Origin: Oopsacas minuta
Lineage: Eukaryota > Porifera > Hexactinellida > Lyssacinosida > Leucopsacidae
Assembly (NCBI GenBank): GCA_024704765.1
Contig: JAKMXF010000306.1
Span: 248,001-312,000 of the forward strand
Length of the DNA: 64,000 bases
Direction of reading: 5' to 3'
Shown here: piece after piece, positions 35,817 to 46,954 of the stretch
Layout of the letters: each line of letters starts with the position of its first letter
Position numbering within the stretch: the stretch's first letter is position 1
Program-made: the position numbers and the translations under genes
The notes under the pieces: model-generated
Told to the model about the DNA's origin: nothing
Seen by the model: the letters and a program-made list of their open reading frames with translations, nothing else
Database searches by the model: none

Positions 35817-37166
35817 CAGTCCCGGCAAAATGTCTGGAATATTTCATTATTTCAATTTCATTTAATTTAGGCAGGGATAGCCAGATAATATTATTTACTA
35901 ATTACTTCCTATTATTATTGATGATAATATTAGTCTACCTTAATATAGTAATTGGACCAAACCTTAGCTAGTACTTGCTATTCTTGTTCTTTCAATTGAA
36001 AGATGGCTGAACTATCACCTAAGAAAAAGCTAGAGTTGAACTAATGGATCCCATGTGTATGAAACAGAAGGACATTACTACTTCTCTTAATATCTCACAA
36101 GGTGCAGTATCTAAGACACTCAAAAGAATAAGAAATAAAGATTTTGAAGGTGATCTAAGATCTAGGAAGAGATCTGGAAGGCCACTAGAAATCACCCCAA
36201 GAACTGATGCCCGAATTAAACGCATAGTTCAAGATGACCCTACCATGTCCTCTGTTGATATTGTTTCGGAATTAAATTTGACTGAAAAGATAAGTGCTCG
36301 AACTATTAGACACCATTTAATGATAAAACTGAATTTTAAAGCAGTCAAACCCGCGAAAAGCCTCTCCTTTCTGCTAAAAATTTGCGAGACCGCCTTAACT
36401 TCTGTAAAGAATACAAAACGTGGACATCTGAAAAATGGATGAAAGTATTGTTCAGTGACGAAGTGAACACCGTGCAATTTTCAGGAACCAAACAGTTTGT
36501 GAGAAGGCCCCCTATTAAAATGTACAATCCCAAATATACCATACAAAGAGTCAAATTTTTACCATCTGTTGTGATATGGGGCTGCATGTCCGGAGAGGTA
36601 AGGGAGCACTTTGGATCATGCCAAATAACACAACGATGACATCAAAAGTGTATTGAGATGTTCTGAAAACCCTGGAACCAATGATGAACAATTTTGAGTG
36701 CGAAATCTTCCAACAAGATGGTGCATCAGTGAACACTGCCCGAGTTGTCAAAGACTGGTTTTCTGAAAAAATCATCGATCTTCTGGTTTGGCCAGGTAGC
36801 AGCCCTGATCTAAATGTGATTGAAAATTGCTCGATAGTTCTAAAACGAATGGTTGCTGCTAGGTATCCTGCCTCAATGAATGCTCTCATCAAGGCCATAT
36901 GGGAAGTTTGGGTAACTGAAATTACTGAAAGATATTGTGAAACTTAGCGAAATCTATGCCAAAACGAATCTTGGAAGTACTAAAAAATAAAGGCTATCCA
37001 ATTCAATATTGATTTGTCGTGCTATAGAATGATGAAACTATTGTTTTCATTCCACTACATAGGTTGATAAAATGTTCTGTAATAATATTGTTGTAACCTT
37101 TTGTTCCGATACTAGAATGTTCGCATTTTATCAACAAAAATCCAGACTTTTTGCCGGCTGTAGCTG
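35817..37166 (+). mobile_element. Tc1-type element
   Basis: The terminal repeats (CAGTCCCGGCAAAATGTCTG and an inverse copy near 37141-37166) sit between TA dinucleotides and give 1350 bp. The right end differs by a few bases near its tip. A transposase lies on the plus strand. Confidence 0.85.
36003..36947 (+). pseudogene. Tc1 transposase (DD34E), frame-broken
   Basis: The first frame (36044-36442) has a helix-turn-helix with KDITTSLNISQGAVSKTL, then RKRSGRPLEITPR and the second DNA-binding part KISARTIRHHL. The second frame (36382-36639) has KVLFSDEVNTVQF, the first catalytic Asp, and VVIWGCMS. The third frame (36681-36947) has the second Asp in FQQDGAS and the Glu in PDLNVIEN 34 residues later. 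Frameshifts lie near 36355-36400 and 36600, and there is a stop just after AATTGA upstream of the first Met. The catalytic triad is complete, so decay is fairly recent. Confidence 0.85.
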
Positions 37167-37999
37167 TACCATACTTATGCTCAAATATGTGGCATAGCAC
37201 AAATTTCTTTCGCCCTCAGCTAGCGAAGAACAGTGGTATATACATTAATCTAAGTTTTTTTTTGCATTGATAAAATTCAATAATTTGTATTAGGAAACAA
37301 CAAAGGTAAGAGTTGTAAAGTATATTCGTAATTCTATTATTCCTACACATCTGACCCAAATATTGAATATATGCTCATTCATGCTCAATATAGAACAGAG
37401 TACTGATAAAAATCTATACCTATACCATTTGTATATTCTATTTACATTCCAAATTGGTTAATACGCTTATCTTCACAAATACTCCATTAATCATTACAAG
37501 ACTGAAACGTCTACCGAATGGTTGTCAATAGTCCCTTAATATTTCGGATAATTTTGATTTAGTGATTGTGAAGTGTCACTAGATGCCAATCTAAACAGTA
37601 TGTTAACGATCTTGTAATCACAATTGGCTACGAAACTGATACTTATAACAATCTGAAAAATGATTAATTACACAGGCCTGCACTTTTAGTTGTATTGATT
37701 TTGTCAACTGATATGTACTAATTCTGTGTTGCTGATTTCGATTATTTAGTCAGTTTTTCCCTAATACGTCAAGCTATCTCACAATCCTATTACTAAATTT
37801 ATAGAACAAAATTGGTTTCAACCCTTATATGTTAGATTGGATCAATTAAATTTCTGAAAATATCAGTATTTCATTCACTAAGAATAATGACATAATTGAT
37901 AATAATATGAATGGAAGAAAGTGATACTATAAACATGTAATATGAGCACTATTCAATCTAAAAATTTTCTCTTGTTTGACTTTCTTGAATGTTGTTCGT
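37167..37999. other. no gene seen
   Basis: This is AT-rich sequence between the Tc1 element and copy B of the zinc-site protein family. No repeats are recognised. Confidence 0.4.
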
Positions 38000-38995
38000 T
38001 AGGACAATCTCTTTTTAGGCACCAACAGTAATCTGCCATCATATGTCTGTTCCATCTTCCTTGATATCGCTGTTTCATCACTTTTATGTCTTAATGGAAT
38101 CGTTCACCTTGTTCTTCACTCATATCACCTAGATTATCCGGAAATCTATCAAGATGGTCTCTTAAATAATGAATTTTAATACTCATATTACAGCCAAGAG
38201 CATGATAGCTGTCGACTAACTATGTGACGAGTTCTTTGTAGTTGGATGCCTTTTATTACCAAGGAAATTAGAAACGACATTAGAGAAAGTCTTCCACCCT
38301 CTATTCTCTTCCTCGTTCATTGAATCTTTGAAGCTGTTGTCCCTAAGTAACTTGCGAATCTGTGGACCTTTCAATTATCCCTGCCTTTTTCTTCTCTTCA
38401 CTGATTTCTGGAAAATAATTTCGGATATACTTGAAACAATATCTATCTTTATCCAGTGCTTTGATGAATTGCTTCATTAAACCAAGCTTAATGTGGAGAG
38501 GAGTAGAATTATTTTATTTGTATGTACCAGAGGGTTATTAATTACATTTTTTCCCCAACTTTCAAACATTCTCTCGGAGGCCACTTTTCCCTTATCCAAT
38601 GCTGGTTCCTATCTCTACTGTCCCAATAACAAAGAAAACAGGGGTACTTAGTGAACCCAGATCGTTGTCCTAATAGAAAGTTGACCATTTTAAGATCAAC
38701 ACAGATGACCCAATCATGTGCAGAGTAGTTAATAATCTCCAATATCTCTTTCACATTATGGTACTCCTCTTTGAGTTTAATTGAATATCCTTTAAGAATT
38801 GAACCGAATATATTTCCATTATGGAGTAGTACACATTTCAGACTCCTTTTGGAGCTGTCAATAAACAGCCTCCAGTCACTTGGATTGTAGTTCGGAACTC
38901 CCATTGCCAGTAGAATACCCTCAACATTTGGACAAAACATCAAACCATTCTTTTCGCGGAAATGCTGTTGAAACTCTGCTCCCTGTAACGATATA
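38000..38995 (-). pseudogene. multi-copy putative transposase family, copy B (diverged)
   Basis: The frame 38943-38542 aligns with the middle of copy A: DWRLFIDSSKRSLKCVLLH, ICVDLKMVNFLLG (Asp kept but Gly to Val before it) and FTKYPCFLCYWDSRD. Further along the strand come GLMKQFIKALDK, KTFSNVVSNFLGN and, near 38050, the WQITVGA stretch corresponding to the copy A tail, with several stops and shifts. The N-terminal zinc part is missing. It is clearly older or of a different subfamily than copy A. The upstream end abuts the Tc1-type element at 39055. Confidence 0.65.
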
Positions 38996-39054
38996 ATGTT
39001 ACCTTTGTTTCTTGATGGAGTAGATAAGCAAATAAGACTATTTGAATATATATA

Positions 39055-40360
39055 CAGTCTGTTGCATAATTATTTAGAATGGAGATGTTTTGTTTCAAAA
39101 CTTCAGTACTTTGTCTTACTTCACTCAGGCTACTTGTGTTTCGCTGTCCATAATGGCTTAGTTGTATATTTTACTACAATTCCCTGAACCAAGTCATTAT
39201 TTTGTTTTGTCCGGAAATTTTGCTCTCTAATATTAATTATGACATCATTTAAATATTCATTTTGACCTCCATTACTATTATTTATCTTAATTATTTCCCT
39301 ACTTGACAATTAGCTCTGAAAATGGCTCAATACGTGAAGAGGGAAATTGTGAAGACACTTCTACAATCCGGGAAGCTTGTGCCCAAGGAAATCTCTGTTA
39401 ATTGTGGAATTTCCTTAGCTACAGTTTATAATGTCAACGCCGATTAGATGAAGGTGTACCGCTGTCTCACCAAAAGGGCGCAGGGAGACCCAATAACTTG
39501 CGATCTTCCATCAAATTGTCTATTCTTCACAGGTACAATGTGAACCATATTTCTCTTTGCGAACGTTAGCAAGTCGTACAGGTAATAAGGCTTCCTATCA
39601 GACTGTCGGAGAGCGTTGAAGGACAAATCTTACAACAAACCTTACCATGTTCAGATCCCTATGCTGAGTGAAAAAAATCGCATGTACAGGATAGAATGGG
39701 CAAAAAAGTACAAATACTCGAAGAAACAATGGGCCCAAACAATACTTCTTGACGAGATGTCAATCTGGCTCTCAAGGGGAAGATTAAGGATGTGGACAAA
39801 ATCCAACAACGAAGCATGTCCCAAAGATACAAGTATGGGCTACATTCCCATTGTGCGTTTTCACTAACAATATGGACAGTGGAATATTTTTAGATATAAT
39901 GGAAGGATATTTGATAACTCAGGCACAGGTATATCATGAAAGTCACTGGCGATTGGTGATGGATAATGATCCAAAACCCACTTCACAAAAGGTCCGCACC
40001 TGGTTGGCACAAAGTGTACCAAATCAGATGCCATGGCCTTCACCAAGTCCAGATCTTAACCCCATTGAAAAGTTATTCGCATGGGTGAAGCGAGAGATAC
40101 TTAAACTAGGCCTAGAGGACAATTCCAGAACTTAAACCCAATTTAGAAGCTGTCTGGGATCGTATTCAACCAGATTTACGTAAAGCTTACTGGGAATCAA
40201 TCCCAGAAGATGCCAACTAGTAGTAGAGGGTAACGGGTATCCTATTAATTATTAACATCTATTACTTCACTCTCAATTTGGGGTATATATGGCAATGTAT
40301 ACTGTAACTCTAATAATTTTCGGCTTAAGTAACAATTCTAAATAAATATGTAACAGACTG
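39055..40360 (+). mobile_element. Tc1-type element, 1306 bp
   Basis: The terminal repeats CAGTCTGTTGCATAATTATT and the inverse at 40340-40360 lie between TA dinucleotides. The degraded element at 54319 has very similar ends. Confidence 0.85.
39321..40220 (+). pseudogene. Tc1-type transposase, frame-broken
   Basis: A start at 39321 gives MAQYVKREIVKTLLQSG, a helix-turn-helix. This frame ends at 39447 by a shift, after which LDEGVPLSHQKGAGRPNN continues. The frame 39616-39867 has AQTILLDEMSIW, the first catalytic Asp in an altered context. The frame 39851-40135 has VMDNDPKPTSQK and PDLNPIEKLFAWVK, with 34 residues between the second Asp and the Glu. Near 40140-40220 further residues ending in IPEDAN can be read in another frame. 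The frames are broken at about 39445, 39560, 39860 and 40130. Confidence 0.8.
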
Positions 40361-41600
40361 TACTTTGTATATAATGTTATTGTTGTAATATGTAATCGTG
40401 ATGAATTTTTGGCAAAAATCGAAATTTTTCTGAAAATGTAGCTATATGGTTGTGAAAAAACCTGATATGATAGGAAACTGAATAGATATTCAGAATCACC
40501 GCACCTAAATTAGTCTAAATCAGTGATCAAAATATAAACACCTGCAATATAACATTTTTTTATAGGCCTGTGTTACCAATCTATTATTTCACTATTTGAT
40601 ATTGGAATTCCAAAGCAAATAGATTATGATTTTAAGGTTCAAATTTCTCATTGTGAGAGCAAACACCCTCTTCAATATTGCCTCTGGCGAATAAGAGATT
40701 GCTTTGCTCGAAAATCTGCCATGGCTAGATCTAATAATGGTGTAATATCAGACATAGCCTCCAAATGTGATCATTTTGTCAACCATCCCTTTATTCGATG
40801 AACTCTATCTCCTATTTAAGTACTAGTGCTAAATCTACTCAACTTATTCGTCATCGTATTCAGAATAGCCCCCATTTCTCTGCAAGGCCATAAGATATAA
40901 CCGTTATTTGAAAGAGTTGTCAACCTTATGTACGACATTGTTTGCATTGCTCAAGTCTCTTTCTATATACTTTGATTACCGGACTGGTTCAGCTCAAGGA
41001 AATTCACGTTCGCGGCATGTAAATGCAGTGGTAATGGGGAAATGCATATGGAAGGTCATGCTGCTTTATATTTAGGTGCACTAGGAGCATTGAAAGTCTT
41101 CAAAGATATCCCTGGGTAAAATCGTTAATTGGGCTGGGTAGAAAGTATTAGTGTCTCCAGGGATGCTTGGTCATCGAATCTTTGCCTTTGTCTTTTAATC
41201 CCCTATACTATCTTTTCATTTTTCAACAATTTTCACCATTATTAGTCATTTTATGATGGTGGAGCTACTATCAGTTAAAGAACAAAGTGTTGGGATCCTT
41301 CATTCTCATTTGCAGAACTGTCAATTTTTTGATTCAAAAACAAAAGGAACTAACCAAGAATTAAGTGATCATGTCTAATCTTCTGCATCGTGACCTATAG
41401 CTATAATCTTTATTGGGAGATGTGATTCGTGAATCTCCAAAGGAACTAATTATTTTTGGAAACACACTGAGAACTAACGATGAGACAGAGTTGTTGTATA
41501 GTATTGACACCAATGAAAATGAAAGGATTCATGCTCACAATAGGGACACAAATTATTCTGGTGAGGGTTAGCTTACATCCAGCAAAATTGTCTCTAAATA
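40361..41600 (+). other. coding-like but unidentified region
   Basis: Several plus-strand stretches look protein-like but are separated by stops. From 40566, after a TTATAG site, the reading gives IPKQIDYDFKVQISHCESK and goes on to NNGVISDIASKCDHF. Near 41015 CKCSGNGEMHMEGHAALYLG can be read. At 41255-41380 it is VELLSVKEQSVGILHSHLQN, and at 41410-41568 GDVIRESPKELIIFGN and then NDETELLYSIDTNENERI. No family is recognised. It may be a decayed gene or an unknown transposon remnant. Confidence 0.3.
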
Positions 41601-41908
41601 TGTTTAGAAATTGAGCTAACATTCAGTTAATATAGGTTTACATACTTTTCTAAATAGTATATATATATATATGTATGTATATATTTAACACATGTATTAC
41701 CGTAAAATGGTATTACAGTATGTGAATCAAATAATATCAGTAATACAGTTAACAACTTTCTTATTTATAATAGGGGGAAAACTAAGAAGACAACATATAT
41801 CCACATATAACAATTCTAAATAGTAATAAATGGATATTTGTTTTGCATTTGTATATTAATGAATATATTTTTCTTAACATAATTACGACCATGACGTTTG
41901 TAACTATG
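41601..41908. other. no gene; TA/GTAT microsatellite
   Basis: A (TA)n run mixed with GTATGTAT lies at 41660-41685. Nothing else is seen. Confidence 0.4.
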
Positions 41909-43214
41909 CAGGGTGGCTGCTTAGTTCTGATACAAAGGATTTCCCCATTATAGTTTTACAACTTGGAATATAATGTTAAAATTACATATACGACTATTTA
42001 TTACTGTTATGGTCAATTACTAAAATAATTATTCTATATATCCTCCTTTTTTGGAAATTACAGCCTTGAGTCTGGTAGGGAAACTTCCCACTGCGGCACG
42101 CAGGGTTTCCTGGGGTATTTTCTCCAATTTGCGACACACAGACTTTTGAGGGACTTTATTGTGCTGTGTGAAACCGAACAAGCACTCTTCTCCAAAATGG
42201 ACCAAAGAGAATAGTCCATTGGATTTAAATCAGGACTATATAGAAGCCATTCTTCCTTTCAGATAAAATCGTTGGATTTGCCCTCTAACCAGTCCTGTGT
42301 GGCAATCGCCGTATGAGCAGGAGCACCATCATGTTGGAAAATAAATGGCTGTCCGGAAAACATTGTCTGGCTCAGATCTTTTGCAACAGGCTCTAGGGTC
42401 AAGTCTTTGTAAGTTTTCGCGTTGATTTTCACTCCAGCAGGTACGAAAATCAATGGCGTCCGGCCAACGGCAGAGACACCAGCCCAAATCATCACTGAGA
42501 GAGGTTTCATTTTCCGACTGATATACCTGAATTTATCAGGGATCTCTGAGATAGCTTGTAGAGATCACACGATGATTTGAACATTCGTAGCCTCAGCTAT
42601 AGTGAAATTCTTTTCATCTGTAAAGATGATATTTTCGAGTCCGACGTAGCGTGTTTTGCAAGTAACGCCTTGCTTCTCAACAATAGTTTTGTCTTGACTA
42701 ACTCTGAGAGGAAGTGTACTTTCTTTCTTTTAAAACAAAACATCTTCAAGTCACGGTGTACCACTTTTTGGACAGTTTGACGTGCAACTTTCAACTCCTT
42801 GGCTATTTTTCTCATGGATAACCGTGGATTTCGCCGAATCCGTTCTCTCATCTTCTTCTTGTGGGCTGCGGTTCTCACAGAACAAGGACGACCAGATCTT
42901 GGTTTGTCGTTCGTGTCCCCAGTTTCATTGTAACGTTTTATTGTCCTGTAGATGAATGCTCTCGTCCTTTAGCAATATTTAACATTTTTAAAATCTCAGG
43001 AGGGCTTTTCCCGCCTTGTATAATTCAACAATTACTGACCTCTCGTTACTCATGGTCAATAGTATAAATTTTTGTGAAAAATGTAGGCTAATTCGAATTT
43101 GAATGCATTAAAAAGGTTATATGTAAAGTCTTAGATAGTCAAAATACTGTAAATACATTACGATCAAGGTTATATTGTAATTGAATTTTGTATCAGAACT
43201 TAGCAGCCACCCTG
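41909..43214 (-). mobile_element. DD37D element, 1306 bp
   Basis: The ends CAGGGTGGCTGCTTAGTTCT and its inverse (43186-43214) match well. The right flank is TA; the left flank is TG where TA is expected, probably a point change. Confidence 0.85.
42010..43051 (-). pseudogene. DD37D transposase, frame-broken
   Basis: From 43051 the N-terminus reads MSNERSVIVELYKAG with a helix-turn-helix. The frame 42878-42597 has KKKMRERIRRNPRLSMRKIA followed by a second helix-turn-helix part. The first catalytic Asp is in the short FTDEKNF piece near 42605. The frame 42510-42259 has VMIWAGVSAVGRTPLIFVPA and the second Asp in FQHDGAPAHT, and after an in-frame stop the third Asp is in SPDLNPMDY, 37 residues later. 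Frameshifts and stops near 42970, 42700 and 42260 disrupt the gene, but all catalytic residues can be read. Confidence 0.8.
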
Positions 43215-45323
43215 TATATATATTAGGGTGCTTCGATATCATCTTGGAAGAACTCCTTGTGCTTAAATCTAGATCGCTACAACCAACCTGAAGATGCACT
43301 AATTGTAGATTTGGAAAAGAAAATATACGTTAGACAAAGTATTAAATGACAGCAACCTTATTCCAGGCTTTTTTTCCTTACAGCGAACTGAGGTTCCCAG
43401 CAATTTCTACAACCTCTATCCCTTTCGCACTTGATAAGTCATCAGTAGTAATTTATGAGAACAAATATCCCATGGTCTTTATCTACCTTTGAACCTATAT
43501 CCTGAAGCTTAATCTTGCAGTTCTGTATACTCATTCAATCAGGAGTGTCATCTAACAAAAGAAAATTGTGGTATAATTATCTATACAGAAAATGATGTTC
43601 TTCAGTCGACTGTTCAGAAAGGTACTTTTGTTTTGACTAAATAATTATGAGAAATAATCCTCTATAGAAACTATAAATTCGATCCTATTATTCTGTATTT
43701 CTACTCAAAGTTTTTTCCAGCTCTTATTTGTAGCGCGCCTAAACGAGTCCTCTATTCGCTTAAGCGCCTAGACTGTTTGAATTTTCGAAGCATCAAACTT
43801 ATATTTTAAGCAAACCATACATCAATAACATATAACATGGTTAAAACTATATTCCAGAGGTGGTATCTAGAATCTTTGACTATAAATAATTAACTATTGA
43901 CGTGACATTGTATATTTATCTTTACTCATTGTCTGTCTGACCTTTAGGATTGTTACGTGACCCATTACATTATTCGTCGGAATTAGGCCTATATAGCGTG
44001 CCTTTAGTCGCGTGATATGCAACCTAACTCCCAAAATTTCTTGCTCCTTTACTATCCAAATATTGTAAAAACGCGCCTGTAGGCGCCCGTGGCGCTCCTT
44101 GATGAAAGCCTGGTTCTACTTGCTTCGGTCCTTGCGACTGCAAAGCAATCGTTTTGGGATCAAACTCTTTTGCTCTATATTAACAACAAATCTTTTGTCC
44201 ATTACAGTCTTCTTTATGATACTCTGATCTGATGACCATGTCAGGAATACACTTCACGGATATCTCAATTAATATAAACTCATATTGAATTAATATGTAA
44301 TTTTACAAAAGTTGTGTTGTTTTTACCCTTCTAATTATTATTTCTTGAGCTAAGAATAATCAGCTACGAAGGATGGGATGAACAAATAAATTACACTACC
44401 ATATTGTCTAACATGCTTGGAATGCATATTTGCGTATGGTAAAGATTTAATATGCAAATATCCTTTCTTGCCCTAGTTGTAAAAATAATCCTGGTGTTGT
44501 TATCTTGGATGGAATTGCAATGGGTACAATTAAGGAAATTCCAAAAGTAGGGCCTTCTATTGATAATACTTAAGAACTGCCTACAATCCATTAAGTGAAT
44601 GTGCATTTATACCCGTTGGTAAGAAAGAATTTTCTGAAACTTTCGATCTATGGCCTCCAACAAGAAGAATTTAACTAAATTGTAATCTCGCTTCCGATTA
44701 ATGATCTTAAAGACTGTATCAACTATATTATCTTAGAACAAGATAATCGTATATATATCCGTAAAGACTTTCCTAAAGTGAACAATGTGATACCGTTATT
44801 TTGTCATACTTAGCCAGTTACAGGAATGTCCCAAGTGTCACTACTTACAAAATAACAACGACGTGTATTAGTTGTACTGTCTCAAGGAAAACCTATCAAT
44901 CTGTTAAGTCTAATTACAATATACTTAAAAATGCACAATTTAGAACTCTTATTCAATTAATTGCACACCAGCTCGAGTTATCCAAACTTTACCTGGTATC
45001 ACACGATTGTTGGAGTATTGAAATATAGTTTATTCCATATAGATATTTTGCCTCACAGATTGACTAAAAAATTGTTTAAGTTTCACCTAATGTCAACGAT
45101 TTCTATAATTACTTCCCGAATTTTATAGATAACTACAAGTGGTCCACATTCTTTTGGATAATATTATATTAACGAATATATTTATTCACTAGATGATCAC
45201 TGAAAAATTATTTACGAAATTTGAAAATATTGTCAAAGCAAAAGAGCGTATGGATTATGTACTACAATGTTTGTTGAGTAAGAAATTGATATTTACTAAC
45301 CTCTGAGGTGTCTGGCAATTTTA
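43215..45323. other. no gene seen; GC-rich inverted motifs
   Basis: No gene is seen. At 43728-43785 and 43995-44100 there are GC-rich short palindromes (GGCGC/GCGCC type) that stand out against the AT-rich background. They could be the ends of an old element about 370 bp long, but this is not established. Confidence 0.3.
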
Positions 45324-46631
45324 CCGTTGGCTTTTAAGTCCTGACCCCTATATTTGCAGTTTTACAACAAGCATAATAAATTTTCTTAGGTTATGATATT
45401 TATATATGTTGTATATGTATGTAGTCTAGCATAATTATTACTTAAAACTGAGTGATATTTCTATACGATCCCTTCACTACACAGATGGAAAGACAACGGT
45501 CTGCTATATTGAATTATTTGTTAATGGGAAGCGCCAATGTGACATTATGAGATCATTGAATATCCCGAAAGAGCGGAGGGAAGGTGTCTATAGTACTATC
45601 CAGCGTTATCTTGAGGCTGGTAGTGTCAAAGACAAAAGTAGAAGTGAGGGTCCAATTGCTGTAATCACAACCAGGATGAAGAAAATAATCAGAGACAGAA
45701 TTCGGCGAAATTCACGCCGACCAATGAGAAAAATGTCATCTGAACTCAAAATATCGTGTACATCAGTCCATAAGATTGTGAAAAGTTCCCTGGGTCTATC
45801 TTCTTACTAACGAAGAAAGGTACACTACTCTTAACTGCGATTCGACAAAAACTATTACTTCGTAGCAAAAAGCTTCTTAGTCAGCTCGCAGAACATGGCT
45901 ATCATAATGTTCTGTATTCAGGTGAAAAGTTATTCACAATTGAGGAGGCCAATAACTCTCAAAACGACTGGATCTTATCTTCTACTTCTTTCACCATAAA
46001 TGAGGAACTCCGCTATGTTCGGAGAGTCCAAATCCACTTCCAGTGATGATTTGGGGAGGGGTCTCCGGTTTTTGACGAACACCACTGATATTTGTCCCCC
46101 AGGGTGTAAAAATCAACTCTACAGAATACAAAGATCGTATTTTAGAACCTGTACTGAAAGACCTGGGTGCTAGCATGTTTAACAAGAATCGATTCTTGTT
46201 TCAACAAGATGGGGGTCCAGCTCATACAGCTCGTATCACTCAGATCTGGCTTTTCAGAAAATATTCCCGATTTTATCACTAAAGAAGAATGGCCACCGTC
46301 TAGTCCGGATCTAAATCGCATGGATTTCTCTATATGGGCGATATTGGAGAAAATGCATACGCAAAGCTCATGCTAATATTGCGTCTTTAAATAAGGATCT
46401 ACTTCGTGAATGGGCTAGAATCCCAGAAGAAACCCTGCGCGCCGCAGTAGAGGCAGTGCCAGGGCGTCTATGAGCAGTAATTACAAAGAAAAGTGGCTAC
46501 ATTGAATAATTCAATCAAATATAATTAGTTCCAATATGTGTTTTGCAATATCGATTAGTAAATCTATGTAAAATAGTCTAGCAATGTGAACAATAAAATA
46601 TATAATGGGTCAGGACTTAAAAGCCACCCTG
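45324..46631 (+). mobile_element. DD37D element, 1308 bp
   Basis: The ends share a GGCTTTTAAGTCCTGACCC core (45329 on and the inverse near 46607-46625) between TA dinucleotides. The family is related to, but different from, the element at 41909. Confidence 0.85.
45485..46473 (+). pseudogene. DD37D transposase, frame-broken
   Basis: The first frame, 45547-45810, carries a helix-turn-helix piece SLNIPKERREGVYSTIQRYL, a linker and IRRNSRRPMRKMSSELKIS. After several shifts FQQDGGPAHTA is read near 46200, with its Asp. Then comes SENIPDFITKEEWPPSSPDL, whose terminal Asp follows in NRMDFSIWAILEK, 37 residues after the second one, and the normal NP is changed to NR. Near 46420-46470 IPEETLRAAVEAVPGRL closes the protein. 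Many breaks are present and the first catalytic Asp is not clear. Confidence 0.75.
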
Positions 46632-46954
46632 TATATTTTAATTTTGGACCTGTTTTTATACTTTGGCTACAAATCTCAAAGATATTAACTATCCTCAGTA
46701 TCTGGCTTGTGAATATTTTACATCACCGCTCTTCTATATTTGCAACAATTTCTTAGAACATTACGAACATCAAACTAACAATTTCTGAGATATGTCCCCT
46801 TATATGCGAATATCGGACGTTTGTTGAACATATCGCACTCGATTTTTCAATTTTTCATAAATGAGCGAAATGCTACTATATGTTATTTTCTTGGTATGAT
46901 TCATGTGCATTATTATCGAAAAGTGTGCTATACATGGTTCTTGTGTATCTTAAT
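46632..46954. other. no gene seen
   Basis: This is a short AT-rich stretch between the DD37D element and the decayed gag-like region. Confidence 0.4.
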
